64,000 bases of DNA from Chara braunii (GCA_003427395.1 BFEA01000396.1:1220909-1284908), one strand, 5' to 3'. Counted from the stretch's first letter, positions 1-10,224 are shown. Translations and numbers: made by a program. The notes: a model not told the origin generated them from the letters alone.

Positions 1-217
1 GCTTCCGCACTCTGAAAGGGGACTCGACTAGTATGTTGTATCTTTTCGTAGCTGCATGTCTCACCCACCTTTTCTATTAAAGGACAGAGACTCCTGTAGC
101 AGTCCCCCTGACGCGAACTACTCATGCAGTCGTTCGGAAATGGCAGAACCGTCCGATATCTCGACAGTAGGAGAAATGTGGGATGCTATGATGGTATGGC
201 CAGAAGGTGTCAACATA

Positions 218-675
218 GGGCCTCGTTAGACACTCCTTGGGGATGTGAAATCCACAAGGACGTGCTCGTTCACCTGTCCTTGGGGACGAAATTGAAAAAG
301 AAATGTGAAAACGCCACAAGGAAAATTCCTTGTGGCATCCTTGTGGCCCCAACCATTTCTTCCTTGTGCCCAAGGGACCTCACAAGGTCCTTTGGGCACA
401 AGGAATCCGATTTTCACGGAGAGGAGAGGGCACACGGGTAGATAGACGTTACAGCCGAGAATCTGGATCGTGGCGGCACCCTATTGGCTGAAGGCCTGAA
501 GCACAACTGTTTTTTTCTTTTCTTTTCTTTTTTTTTCTTCTGACATCAGTCTTAGGAAATGTCCTTGGGCGACGTCCCCGAGGACAGGTGGAACGAAGAG
601 CCCAAATTCCCTTACGACCCACAAGGAAAATTCCTTGTCGCCCAAGGAACTCGTAAGGAGTGTCTACCGAGGCCC
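218..675. mobile_element. PIF/Harbinger-like MITE, 458 bp
   Basis: The ends are inverted copies of each other: the left starts GGGCCTCGTTAGACACTCCT and the reverse complement of the right end starts GGGCCTCGGTAGACACTCCT, about 21 bp with one mismatch. Both sides are flanked by the trinucleotide ATA (215-217 and 676-678), a 3-bp target duplication as expected for PIF/Harbinger, although the usual target is TTA/TAA. No transposase frame is present, so it is non-autonomous. The interior is packed with TCCTTGTGG and its complement CCACAAGGA in both orientations. Superfamily assignment is inferred from TSD length and from sharing its terminal octamer with the element at 56640-57118. Confidence 0.75.
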
Positions 676-1084
676 ATAGTCTTTTGAGTTCACTGAAGTA
701 CTCTTATTTTGAATGACCCCCTGGTACATTGTGCTCTCTACCTGGTACTAACTACCACCGACTGCACTGCATGGATGATCGTCTATTCTGCTGCTTTTTG
801 ACAGACTTTCATTTGGCTTAAATGACACGAATCGAGACAAGTTGTGCTACGATGAGAGCTAGGGGACAATAATAATGTTCACTATAATCTACAACAGTGG
901 AGCCATGCATCACAATGCTAGGACGAAGTGTACTGTGTGGTCTAACGATCATACATAGCATGAGGTGGTAAGAGGGAGTTGAGAGAAGGGGGCTCGAAGA
1001 ATGGAGTGGGGAGTCCAAATGATACTGTGAAAAATCGCCCCACAACGTTATTTCAACACTCCTAATGATTTATGTTATGTCCGG
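676..1084. other. Unassigned intergenic sequence
   Basis: Between the MITE and LINE A I see no coding frame with recognisable motifs, no RNA gene and no clear repeat. Confidence 0.5.
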
Positions 1085-1091
1085 TGTAGTG

Positions 1092-1092
<1 letters not shown>
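1085..1092. repeat. Target-site duplication, LINE A 3' side
   Basis: TGTAGTGC directly abuts the poly(T) tract and recurs at 8788-8795 beyond the other end of the element. Confidence 0.65.
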
Positions 1093-1124
<32 letters not shown>

Positions 1125-1128
<4 letters not shown>

Positions 1129-1241
1129 ACACCCCTGCCAGTGTTAGCGGTGCTGATAAGAGCAGACACCACTAGCACCCGGGGGGAGGCTCCATCTATT
1201 GGTGGGGAGCATCACCTGCTGGAAAGCGGGTCCAGCGTCCC
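1125..1241 (-). other. LINE A 3' tail with structured RNA module
   Basis: In sense orientation the tail contains GGGAC, then hairpin 1 (GCTGGA loop TCCAGC, 1218-1236). Next comes a segment ending in GCTCC...GGAGC that could form a second stem, then GGTGCT...AGCACC that could form a third, and finally the A-tail. The same module occurs alone at 20821-20969 and 23332-23456. Confidence 0.7.
1218..1236 (-). other. 3'-tail RNA hairpin, copy 1
   Basis: 6-bp stem GCTGGA/TCCAGC around a 7-nt loop, preceded by GGGAC, about 95 nt upstream of the LINE A poly(A). Confidence 0.7.
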
Positions 1242-1520
1242 TTTTACAAAATGAGTTCGAGCCATATTAGAAAACAATCAGAGCAACTGAGAGAGGTTCC
1301 TGCCAGCATTGATTACCCTGGAGTTCAAGGGATTGACTGAGCAGGAAGGAGAGGAATCTCGTCACCCTGAACCCGGCGCCAGATCATGCTGCTGTTTGCT
1401 AATTCCTCCCTTCCTCTACTAGCCCCTGAGAACTTCAATCCCCATCTGCCCCGTTTTGGTCTGAATACCACCTTTTTACTCAAACCCCTCTACTGCACCG
1501 CCCCTCATCAAGGACCACTC
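1242..1520 (-). other. LINE A 3' UTR
   Basis: Non-coding stretch between the end of ORF2 and the hairpin module; nothing else recognised. Confidence 0.55.
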
Positions 1521-1931
1521 CTAGCTCCCTGCAGAGACCACTCCATACCACATGATGTCCACTAGGCAATTAGCTGGGGGAGGAAAGAAGTCAGGGAAAT
1601 ATTCGGGGGATTTCAGAGGGATTGCAGGGTCCACTTTGGTCCATTCATTGAAGCATAGTTGGTAGTCCCGTATAATCTCTGTTTGTTGGACCCCCCTTGA
1701 TGCTGTGCTCTCTGTGGGATCTCCCTTCCACTCCACCTTACCTATCCTTCCTCCGTTCGCATCCCCAAGCCAGTTTGAGCTGAAGTTCTGAATTTGTTTT
1801 TTAATGTCTCTTGGTTCTGTAAGGAGTTGGATTCGTGCCTTGAGTTCCTGCCACCTAGCAGTTATTTCTGTCTGAATCTGTAGCTGGACGCTCTCTATGA
1901 AGTCGGGGCCTTCTAGTCGTGCCCCTTCCAT
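1521..1931 (-). pseudogene. LINE A ORF2, extreme C-terminus (frameshifted)
   Basis: This 136-residue frame overlaps the preceding fragment by 19 nt in another frame, which indicates a frameshift. It contains the stretch QLQIQTEIT and, further on, LCFNEWTKVDPAIPL. Both have clear counterparts in the plus-strand LINE at 39742-42036 (QQIQTEIT, LTFNEWSNIDPTVPL). It forms the tail of the ORF2 polyprotein after the zinc-knuckle region. Its function is unknown. Confidence 0.7.
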
Positions 1932-2821
1932 TTCAAAGGTGCAGCGCCGCCGCCAGAGCGCCCAGCCCGCCGTCCCACCCTAAGCATGTTATCTGTGAAC
2001 TCGTCCTTTTGCTCAGTCATACTCTTGGGCCAGGTTTCGCATAGCAGCGCCTTCCAATCCCATGGCCATTCGACATTTGTCCCGAGCTGACCCCACACTC
2101 TGTCCCACCATCTCCATAGCCTGAGTGCTCCAGGACATTGGAGAAAGATGTGTTCGATTGTTTCTGGCTTTTTCCGAGGCAGGAACGCATTTGTGCAGAG
2201 TTTGCACCATGGGAGAGGCCGCCCTTGTTGCTCCAGGGACGTTCTATCTATGAGCCAGTTATTTGTTGGAAGACAGCGATGCTCAATCTGCCATTGGAGT
2301 GAGGCCCATTTGGCTGGCTTTTCCTTAACCGTTCTGAACCATCGGATGTCCCTCAACTCCTGATTGCTAATATTAAGGTGGTTTTTCCAGCGTTCTTTCA
2401 CCTGGACGCGCAGTGCGGCCTTTGGTCTTAAGAGCCTGTAGGTGGACTTAACGGTTAAGGCATATAAAGACTTTGTAAATTTCTTGTTTTGCCTACCTTG
2501 TGTTGTCCACGTCCACTCCCCGGGTTCCAGGGCCAAGCAATGCAGAGGGGTACCGGGGTTGTAGGCTATCGATTGGTGGTCCTCCTGTAGCACTCGGATT
2601 CTAAAGATCTCCTCTGTTCGGAGGGTTAGATTCGCCCCGCCGGGCCCGCTTTGGATAATGTTACCCTGGCCTACCTTTGAGAGCCGTACCACCACGTTCC
2701 CATCTCCGGGGCAAGTGACCACCCTGCCCACATAGCCTTGCCGTTCTCTAACTGCAACCCAGTCCAACTTTTGAAAGGAGGGGCCTTTGCAAAGGATTTT
2801 CCACCAGGCCAAAGGAATCAT
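1913..2821 (-). pseudogene. LINE A ORF2 C-terminal region with RT-associated zinc finger
   Basis: A 302-residue frame corresponding to the connection domain and the zf-RVT-like domain of plant L1 ORF2. It contains LQWQIEHRCLPTNNW, then a zinc-binding array with WCKLC followed by ETIEHIFLQCP, i.e. CX2C then HX4C. The same signature appears in LINE B (LCKYC, LEHCLLDC) and in the plus-strand element near 41.0 kb (WCKFC, LKHIFL with the following codon now a stop). The domain is thought to bind nucleic acid during target-primed reverse transcription. It is separated from the RT by further frame breaks. Confidence 0.8.
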
Positions 2822-2909
2822 TTCAATTAGTTTCTCCAGGGCGTCACCCGGCCGGTGGGCGTACCGCAGTCACTGCCGGAGCTGGTCGGGTCCGATCCAG
2901 TCCTTCCTG

Positions 2910-3752
2910 TCACTGTCCCAAATGTCCTTTACCCCTTATTATCCCATTCTTAATCCAACTCTGCCAGGGTGTGTCGGTGCTCAGGAGCATGCGGCCCGTC
3001 GAGTCCACCACCCGCCTATTTCCAAATAGGGGCTGGCGCACCACCTCCTCCCACCTTTCTGGATCTATTCTGTCCGGGGGGGGTAAACTCCTGCATGTCC
3101 TAAGGAGATCGGGCCAGAAAGGGTCTAATCTCAGGTCTGCTATGGCTGCTTGTTTAGGGAAGACAGAGGAGGGGTCCCTATGTTGCACCCTTGTTCGAGG
3201 GATGGGCCATTTTCTGTTCTCCAGCCATGTCAGCGGGTCAGTCCCCTCGGGTGCATTTGGTGCTAAGCGCGAGATCTGTTCCAAAGCTAGCCCTCTTCAT
3301 GGGATCTCAGGATCAAAGAGAAGGCGTTTGAGTCATTGTAGGGCAAGAGCTTTAGTTTGCAGAGAGGGGTCGATGATTCCCAACCCTCCCCGGGTTTTGG
3401 GCTGGATGATGGAGTGCCAGGCGACCCGATTTAAAACATTTTGTCGTTCGTGGTCCCCTCGCCATAGGAAGGCCGCTATCTGGCATCGCGGAGGGTGCAA
3501 GGCATTGTTGTCCAAGACCCAGATGACGGATTTATACCACATGGAGGCCAGAACCACATTGTTGATAATCAGGGCTCGGCCGAACAATGAAGTGTGCTTG
3601 TTCCTCCAAAGAGCCATTTTGGCCAAGGGGGGTGAGGAGATCCAATCGTTGTTGGTTGTTGGTCTGCCTTCCGCTGTCATGGAAATGCCCAGAACCCTGA
3701 TAGGTGCTTCCTTGGGAAGCCAGTTAATCCTAGGATATTCCGGAGGTCTCAC
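2910..3752 (-). pseudogene. LINE A ORF2, region between RT palm and C-terminal domain (two frames)
   Basis: Two fragments (3333-3752 and 2910-3284) in different frames continue the ORF2 polyprotein after the RT core. The first has INWLPKEAPIRVLGISMTAE followed by LALQ at its end, similar to MDAAIRVLGVNLTALG of LINE B at 32526-32777. The second includes RWEEVVRQPLFGNRRV, resembling WDEIWKQPMFGNPSI of LINE B. A frameshift or stop lies between them. This is the thumb/connection part of the protein and has no catalytic motif. Confidence 0.75.
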
Positions 3753-4609
3753 TCCTTGGTGGTGTATCCACCATCCAGGGTTTTATTTCCCCAGTTAACT
3801 TTCATGTCCGACAATGCGCAGAAACGGTCCATTATGTGTTGCACTTCCTCCATTGATTCCTTGGAGGCATCTACCATCAGTGTCAGGTCGTCTGCGAATA
3901 GAGAGCACACGGGGAATGCTTCTTTCGATATTGTTGTCACTCGGATCTTTCTGAGGTCTCTATGGGATCTCAGGTTAGCGGCCATCGCCTTCATAACGAT
4001 AACGAACAGGTAGGGCGCTATGGGGTCGCCTTGTCTCACCGACCTTTGGAGGCGGATGGGGGGTGCCAGGTTGCCATTTATCATCACCCTGGTAGTCGCA
4101 CTCCCATGGAGGATCTCAATCCAGCGACGGAACTGTTCTCCGAAGTTGAGTTTGTGCAGGCATTTGTCCAGAAAAAAACAGTCCACATGGTCGTATGCTT
4201 TCTCGAAATCAATAAAGATGATTGTTGCGTTGTGTTTAGATTGCCTTGCAAGTTTGATCATCTCATTGACCAGGAGGATGTTGTCTTGGATGTTTCTACC
4301 CTGGATAAAGCCAGTCTGGTCTGGATGGATGATGTCCCTCATCACTGGTGTCATGCGGTTAGCAAGCGCCTTTGCCAATAGTTTATAAACCACATTGAGA
4401 AGGGTAATGGGTCTATAGTTCCTGATGTTGGTCCTTTCCCTTTTTTTGTAGAGGAGCATCAACACTCCCTGCCCCACTATTTCGCCTATCTGGCCAGTGT
4501 ACCAAACCGCGTGATAGAATTTCATGAGGTCCTGTGAGAGAGTAGTCCACATGGCGTCCCAAAATTCTTTAGGCAGGCCATCAAGGCCCGGGGTTTTCTC
4601 GTCATCCAT
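3749..4609 (-). CDS. LINE A ORF2 reverse transcriptase core
   Basis: A 286-residue open segment with the canonical order of non-LTR RT motifs: DEKTPGLDGLPKEFW near the start, NYRPITLLNVVYKLLAKALANR at about 64-85, QTGFIQGRNIQDNILL at 98-113, FIDFEKAYD at 132-140 (first catalytic Asp 134), RQGDPIAP at 192-199 and FADD at 238-241 (the catalytic Asp pair). All three metal-binding aspartates are present. It synthesises cDNA from the element RNA at the nicked target. The segment is a fragment of the polyprotein, isolated by frame breaks on both sides, so the copy is probably not functional as it stands. Confidence 0.92.
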   Translation of the reverse strand: MDDEKTPGLDGLPKEFWDAMWTTLSQDLMKFYHAVWYTGQIGEIVGQGVLMLLYKKRERTNIRNYRPITLLNVVYKLLAKALANRMTPVMRDIIHPDQTGFIQGRNIQDNILLVNEMIKLARQSKHNATIIFIDFEKAYDHVDCFFLDKCLHKLNFGEQFRRWIEILHGSATTRVMINGNLAPPIRLQRSVRQGDPIAPYLFVIVMKAMAANLRSHRDLRKIRVTTISKEAFPVCSLFADDLTLMVDASKESMEEVQHIMDRFCALSDMKVNWGNKTLDGGYTTKE

Positions 4610-4624
4610 TTGCTTAAGTGCCTC

Positions 4625-4909
4625 TCATATCTCCTGCTTTGATAAGGGGGCGTCAAAGACCTCCTTCAGCAGGTCAGTGAGGGTCTTAGTTAGTGGGTGC
4701 AGAAACACGTCGATCTCTTCCATGCGTTTCTCTCTATCTTGGTTCTGACATTCCGAAGTGAACAATTCTTGGTAAAAGTCCCTCGCAATTTTTGTACAGG
4801 CGGTAGTGGATGTGTGGAGGGGATCAAGGTGGCATTTCGGATCCTCCAGGGCCTCAATGATCGTTCTCCTCGTTCTAGCACTAACCATTGCGAAGAATCT
4901 GGCGTCCAT
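4625..4909 (-). pseudogene. LINE A ORF2 linker between endonuclease and RT
   Basis: This 94-residue frame (MDARFFAMVSARTRRTIIEA...) matches the corresponding linker of LINE C at 43676-43945 (GGMDARFFVMVRAQVERTIIEA). It is separated from the endonuclease and from the RT by stops. No catalytic function is expected. Confidence 0.75.
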
Positions 4910-4949
4910 TGCACCCTCTGTGATGAACTTGGAAAGTTTGCCCCGTATC

Positions 4950-6146
4950 CTAGCCCCCCTGCCATCTGTGCTCTATGTAACCCATGAGTTGTCCTTCTAA
5001 AGTATGGATTTCTTCAGCTAGCTCGTTTTGTTGTTCTGGGTTTTGCAGGTCATCCTCCTGTAATTGCAGTTGCCATAGTTGGTGCTGAAGTTTGAGTTCC
5101 TCCGCATGGCGGCGTGCCGCCAACTGCCTCGAGTATTCGTTGCACTTGCGGCCTAAAAAGGCTAGGCCGTTGTTGAACCACAGTATATCGTCAGAAAGCC
5201 AGTCCCTCTGTGCTTTCCAAAAGGACCATACGTCCTTGAGGTAGCCTATGAATTGATCGTATGATAGGAGGGATGCATTAAGCTTGTAGAAGCCTCCGCC
5301 TTGGTCGTTTTTTTTTCTAAAAGAGAAGACGGTCAGGCACATAGTGTGGTCTAGGCCCGGGTGGGGGCTTCTGGGGAAGATTTCTGCCACGTGCAGACCC
5401 CCTTGCAAGTCCTTAGATGCTAGGATCAGATCAATATGTGATTTGGATGCCCGCTCTATCGCACTCTTGCGATAGCATGTGAAACGACGTGCGGTTGGAT
5501 GGCTTCTCCGGAAAGTGTCAAAAAGGTCAAGAGATTGAGAGAGGTCGGCTATCATGCTCTCGTCTTGCTCTATATAAATCGGACAGCAAGGTGGAGTCGT
5601 CCATCTGTCAAGCCACCTGTCTGGGGCGGCGTTAAAGTCGCCATCCACGATCACGGGGATTCCTACTGGCAACTTGTCCTTTAGAGACTCCAGGAACGTC
5701 CGCCTTTCCGCCGGGTCATTAGGCGCGTATACATTCAAAATGCAGACCACTTCCAGCTCCAACATCGCCATCAGGTAGACCCATCTGCCTTCATTCTGGT
5801 CCGCTGCCCAGTTCAGCATGTCTGCCTTGGAGCCCGGGGGGATCCATATGGCGACCCCACAACTGCCGGGGCGCGGGGCGTGAGCACGGAAGGCCTGATG
5901 TGGCCAGATCTCCTTGTGTATGTGGTTGTGGTCAGGGGTGTCCATTAGGTGGGTTTCTTGTAAACATACCACGTCCGGCCATAGTTTTCCTTCCACTCCT
6001 CTCAGTTGATCCACTATGGCCTGTCTTTTGGGGAGCTTTGCTGAGGCTAGGCCGTTCACATTAATTGAACGCAGGTCGAGGTCCGCCTGTCGTTTACAGA
6101 GACTCCAGACCTTGTCTCTGCCGTAGAGCGTATTCACCACGTTCAT
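4950..6146 (-). CDS. LINE A ORF2 apurinic-like endonuclease
   Basis: A 398-residue open segment with the exonuclease-endonuclease-phosphatase fold signatures of L1 elements. Visible motifs are INVNGL (Asn31), CLQETHL (Glu64), NVYAPNDP (Tyr140), DGDFNAAPD (Asp170, Asn172), SHIDLIL (Ser236, Asp239) and GLDHTMC (Asp266, His267). All expected catalytic positions are filled, so the domain looks chemically intact. It nicks the target DNA to prime reverse transcription. The start at MNVVNTLYGRDKVW aligns with MNALYNKDKTW in LINE C, which supports it as the real ORF2 start. The last 100 residues are a Gln/Leu-rich, probably coiled region. Confidence 0.92.
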   Translation of the reverse strand: MNVVNTLYGRDKVWSLCKRQADLDLRSINVNGLASAKLPKRQAIVDQLRGVEGKLWPDVVCLQETHLMDTPDHNHIHKEIWPHQAFRAHAPRPGSCGVAIWIPPGSKADMLNWAADQNEGRWVYLMAMLELEVVCILNVYAPNDPAERRTFLESLKDKLPVGIPVIVDGDFNAAPDRWLDRWTTPPCCPIYIEQDESMIADLSQSLDLFDTFRRSHPTARRFTCYRKSAIERASKSHIDLILASKDLQGGLHVAEIFPRSPHPGLDHTMCLTVFSFRKKNDQGGGFYKLNASLLSYDQFIGYLKDVWSFWKAQRDWLSDDILWFNNGLAFLGRKCNEYSRQLAARRHAEELKLQHQLWQLQLQEDDLQNPEQQNELAEEIHTLEGQLMGYIEHRWQGG

Positions 6147-6213
6147 TCTATTATTACCCTGAGCTCCTCCGTAGGATGTGAGATGTGAGGGTGTATGTAT
6201 AGCAGACCTTTAT

Positions 6214-6666
6214 TTATTGTAGGGGCAGCCACTTCTCTGTATCCAAGAAGCTGCCTTTTTGCAGTACTTGCATTCTTAGTAAATCCACTAGGAAGGATTC
6301 TATTTCCGACGCTGACCAGAGGTCGCCGGTTTTTATTTTTAAAATTTGGAGGTCCAAAAGGGTTTCCTTGTCAAACCAGCGCAACTCATCGGTGCTGGAG
6401 TGGTCGTATTGCAGGCAGATGCCTCTGGTCCCCAGTTTGTCTGGCCCATGAGAGACCATCAGGGCCATGGAAGCACCCTCCGGCAGTAGGCCCTGGGATA
6501 GTCGAAAGATGTCCTGTTTACGGAGTACTAAACTGTCGGCCCACGCAGTCAGCGAGAGAAAGAGGGTTGACCGTCCCTGGAGGGAGACCTCGCCGTGCGC
6601 AGCGTTAGGAGGCACGGACAACCCCACCTCCCATCCCACGTTCGTTTGTCTGACTGGAAGGAGCAC
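6214..6666 (-). pseudogene. LINE A ORF1, C-terminal part
   Basis: This frame (GLSVPPNAAHGEVSLQGRST...) ends about 70 bp before the ORF2 start. It corresponds to the last part of ORF1 and is separated from the upstream segment by frame breaks. No known motif is recognised. Confidence 0.55.
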
Positions 6667-8158
6667 GATGCCCTTATTGGAAGCCTTGGTCGGGGGGGCG
6701 TTTTCTAGCAGGTGACGGATTTTTTGTTTCCTGCTGGTGAGGGTTGTCTCCGGAGGTTTTGGGGGGGGAGGGGGGATCGGGATGTGGCGTCGCTGTGGGC
6801 GGTTTCCAGGCCGGCAATGCCAGGTACAGGCCGTCTTATGACTCTCTGGCCCGGTGCTGCAGATTTGGGGGCTGGCCCTCCTGTACCGCAGTCATCGGGG
6901 CATGTCGCCCTTCTGGTCATGTGGCTTCCATGGTCTGAGTTGGCTGATGCTGGAGTTGATGCCGAACCTGGTTGGTGTCACCGCTGTCCCCCTCTTCCGA
7001 TGTGTGCTCCGATGTGGCCTCTTTCTGGGCTTTCAAATGTGGTCCCTCATCAGCACCGGGAAGCGAGATATTTGGGGATCCGTCAGTCTGCAAGCCAGGA
7101 ACTGCGGGGTTCTGCAGTCCTGTTGGGGGGCCATCAGTCTGCAAACCTGGAGCTGCGAAGTTCTGCATTCCTGAACCTGTGGGACTGTGTCCTCCTGGCC
7201 GTGAAGCCTCCTCCCTTTTCTCGCCATCGTGGTGTGTGGGGCCGGGGCCAACGTCGTGCTGTGGGACCTGCTGATGAGGGGGGTGTTGGAGGCTTTTCTC
7301 TTGCGCGTCTAGGTGCTCTGTCTCGATTGTGGTCTCGAACCGTTCGCTCTCCCGCGAGCCCTCCCTTTCAGCAATGTTGCCAGGTTGTGTTGTGTCCGGG
7401 TCCCCCCTTCCCTGACCTTCTTTGTCAGTGTGGCCGTCGTTCTGGGGGCGAAAGCGGCCAAGGACGATGCATAGCAGCTTTTGACAGACCTCCGCCCAGC
7501 TTGTCCCCTTCGACGGGCCTTGGGTCAGAGCTATGTGGAGGCTGGGGCTGCTCTCCAGCAGGGCAACCAGGTCTCTGTACACCGTGTCCCAAGCCTCCTC
7601 ATTTCTGTCCCGAAACTTCAAGCGGAGGTTGTCCATCAGCCACTCCGCCACGTCCTACAGAGCCATTCCTTGTGCACTGTTAGTGTCGCGCTCTTCTGTC
7701 TGTGTTGTTTGCGTGGTCCGGGGCGTATCGTCCTCCCGGGCTTCGGCCATCTCCACGTCGGTCGGCGGGGGTGCTCCAGGGATGATTTCGATCTCCATGG
7801 GCACAGGGCCGAAGGCTTCCTCGAGCGGGTCACCCGGTTTGCAACTTTTTTGCGGCCCATCTGCATAGGGCGCCTGCCTGTCTGGAGACTGATGTGCGGA
7901 TAGACTCGATTCTGCATTGGAGGATGAGGATTTAGGGTGCAGGCTTTTTCGCTGGTCATCTCCTTTTTGCAGATTCACTGTTTTTTTTTCTATCGGCAGG
8001 TATTGCGCTGCTGGAGGTCCCCAGGTTTTGCAGTTCTGTTTCCCCCGGGGGTGCCCAGGCTGTTTTTGGGCATGTTTCTCTTCCCCAAGTGAGCCCGGTG
8101 GCTTGGGGGCTTGCTGCCCAGGTTCTGCAGTCTTCTCAGATCGTGGAGTTTTCTCCTG
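6667..8158 (-). pseudogene. LINE A ORF1, middle region (frameshifted, low complexity)
   Basis: Several overlapping frames (6917-7651, 7655-7978) continue ORF1. The segment MAEWLMDNLRLKFRD...ALLESSPSLHIALTQGPSKGTSW aligns with LINE C residues reading IADWLLCNLKV...LMSLLDNSKKFCTFLLQGPPLGVTW. The following stretch is Gln/Pro/Gly/Thr-rich and includes short repeated words (GLQTDGPPTGLQNPAVPGLQTDG). ORF1 proteins bind the element RNA; this part is probably disordered. Confidence 0.65.
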
Positions 8159-8716
8159 CTAGGGCGGCGGGGTCCAGTCGTTGGGGGGCCTGGTGGCCCA
8201 GCAGGGGCTCTCTCTCCCTTCCCAGGACCAGCCCTTCGGCCGCCCCACAGGGTCCCGGTCCTCTTGGCGCAGCAGACCCGTTGTCGGGCCCCTGCTGCAG
8301 GGATGGTGGGGGCAGGCCAATTCTGTGCTAAGGTGGTCATACGCCCGACATTTGAAACACCGTGGGCGAAACTTGTGGGCCGTGTGTATCTGGAAGACTT
8401 TCCACCCCATTCTGTAGGGGATGATACCATCAATCGAGAAGGGCTGATCTCTGGGGAGGTCCAAAGCCAGCATGAGGTAGTCGTTGCGCTTGGCCACGTA
8501 GGACGGGAGCGGGTCGATAAAATCCACGATGTTATATTGTTGGCCGAAGTCACAGACGAAGGCCGCCTGTATTTCCACAGGGATATGCCTCATTTCAACC
8601 CAAAAATAATCTCTCATTAGTTGTTCGCGTTTCTCCTCCGGGCTCACTTTTTTGGGTTGCCACGGGAATATTCTGACTTCTAAGCGCTCCCATTTGATCG
8701 ACCTCCACCCAGCCAT
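8159..8716 (-). pseudogene. LINE A ORF1, N-terminal DUF4283-like domain and zinc knuckle
   Basis: A 185-residue frame begins at MAGWRSIKWERLEVRIFPW. It contains a plant-retroelement ORF1 domain (FVCDFGQQYNIVDFIDPLPSY, ALDLPRDQPFSI, GWKVFQIHTAHKFRPRCFKC) ending in a zinc knuckle CFKC-X4-H-X6-C at about 146-161. The spacing before the last Cys is longer than the usual CX2CX4HX4C. LINE C has the same block at 49393-49841. The ATG is probably internal to the ancestral ORF1: homology continues upstream through a stop to the truncation point at 8787. Confidence 0.8.
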
Positions 8717-8787
8717 CTTCTTTTAGTCGTCAGTGAAGACACTGAAGAGACAGAGCACAGTAAAAATCGTCGAGGAGAGAGGCTGGA

Positions 8788-8795
8788 TGTAGTGC
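8788..8795. repeat. Target-site duplication, LINE A 5' side
   Basis: TGTAGTGC, identical to 1085-1092. Confidence 0.6.
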
Positions 8796-8796
8796 T

Positions 8797-9890
8797 ACTT
8801 ACAACTACCCTCGGTTTCAAAGAATCTGGTGAGTGTGGCTGCAATCTTACCGCCAGTAAGGCCGTTGAAGACACATACTGAGGACGTGTAGATTTCCACG
8901 TTGAAATGAATGCCTTGCTGAAACACTTGCTTTTTACTAAGTTTCTAAGTCTGTGTGTATGAACATTGCTGATATGTGTGCCTATTGGGGTGCTAGATGG
9001 TCTGCGTATGTATGTACTCTACACTGACACCTAGTTGAGAGAAAACTGCACAGGGCCGGTACATACCTGTGGGCCTGTGGCCATAACTGTGAGGGAAGCA
9101 CGAATAGGCCATTAGGGTCTATAACAGTGATAATAAACACTCGAGTAGCCGGACTAGGGTCAGACTTGTCGTCTTCTCACACAACGTGCGTACAAAATAA
9201 TCGACGATCGTACTGGCGCACAATGCCGACACAAAGAGATAAACAAGGCCAGAAACACAGTTCAGATTCAAACTCGTCGGAGATGACTATGACACACGAG
9301 CACCCAATCGATCATTTGTATTCCCCAACAACTTATTTTCACATATGCATTTTGGATCACCCTGGATGCCCTGTAGACAAGGACAGTGTACACACTAAAC
9401 TCCTACTCGACAACTATAGCTGTCGTGCACCTTGAACTACTATCAAGCGGTTGTGACCGCGTTCTCCTCCTCTTTAGGCCACCTCACGTTAGGGCAACTG
9501 CAGGCCTTCGTACACTAGACACACAGAGGACACTTCCGCACGGTTCACAGGCAGAATAAATGAACGACTTGACATTGCCTCTTTACTTATACTTCGGATC
9601 ATCAAAGGACTGCCCATTGATCCTGTGTCCAGGGTGTGCTCAGTCCCACATGCCACATGGTACGTGCTGACTGGACAAAGTGCACCCTGGGGCCGAGAAC
9701 TGTTGACTGGGCCTGATAGAATTGAAGCCTGCCCTCTACTGACTGCGTTAGAAGCGTCCTCTGATGACTCGGGCGTGAACTGACTTTAGAATCTACAAAC
9801 GGCCACTTTCGGAAGTTTCGGAAGGATGTGAGTCTTGACCCTTCAAAAATTGTAGCGATTATGGCCCTGGTGATGCAGCTAAGTTCGGGA
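8797..9890. other. Unassigned sequence with a diverged repeat
   Basis: No coding signal. The stretch 8898-8960 resembles 13264-13320: both have GCCTTGYTGAA and, about 30 bp on, CTAAGTCTGTGTG. The two loci may therefore be old copies of one repeat. Confidence 0.35.
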
Positions 9891-9973
9891 AGGGGCCCAG
9901 GGCGCAGTGCGGCCTGCGCCCTGCCCGCGCAATAGAACCGAGCGGCACCGGCCGGTAACAGAGGTGGAGCGGC

Positions 9974-10224
9974 GTGAAGTCATGCGGCGCCGGGAGACGA
10001 CAAGCGGTGGAGCAGCGTGATGACGGGAGAGAGGGTTTGGGGTGGTGTGAGGTGGAGGGAGAGGCTTCGAGTTATGATTACGGGGTGGACGGTGATGGGA
10101 GTGGTGCATCGCGCGTACAGGGTGAGGTGGTAGCCAAGGGCCGCGATGGGGATGGTTTGCCAACATCATCAGCATCGAAAGCGAAGGTGAGGGTGATGGA
10201 TCGAGAGCAGTGTGGGTTGGACAG
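9974..10224 (+). CDS. Possible exon of an unknown gene, followed by a strong splice donor
   Basis: An open Gly/Asp/Glu/Arg-rich frame begins at ATG (MKSCGAGRRQAVEQRDDGRE...) in a locally GC-rich segment. It reads into CAG|GTAAGT, a perfect 5' splice donor with the intron starting at 10225. I recognise no domain. The opposite strand is also open but is Pro/His/Ser low-complexity. This may be a chance frame in GC-rich sequence; the donor is the only specific support. Confidence 0.25.

Larger units (their letters stand above)
1093..8787 (-). mobile_element. LINE A: L1-type non-LTR retrotransposon, 5'-truncated, about 7.7 kb
   Basis: Read on the minus strand, the element runs from 8787 to the A-tail (T run at 1093-1124). 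It carries ORF1 (8716 to about 6214), ORF2 (6146 to about 1521) and a 3' tail with conserved hairpins. TGTAGTGC flanks both ends. The 5' end is a truncation: upstream of the apparent ORF1 start at 8716, the 71 bp still encode residues similar to the internal part of the longer ORF1 of LINE C (STIFTVL against PTVFTIL), interrupted by one stop. Several frameshifts and stops break both ORFs, so the copy is probably dead. Confidence 0.85.

Noticed and set aside
2971-3798. 275-codon plus-strand frame
   Set aside because: Complement of LINE A ORF2, which has clear RT homology on the minus strand.
7263-7290. Hammerhead core CTGATGAG at 7269
   Set aside because: No GAAA box or stem II follows; lies in LINE A ORF1.
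6712-7683. 323-codon plus-strand frame
   Set aside because: Complement of the LINE A ORF1 low-complexity region; Pro/Gly/Ser/Trp composition typical of an antisense frame.
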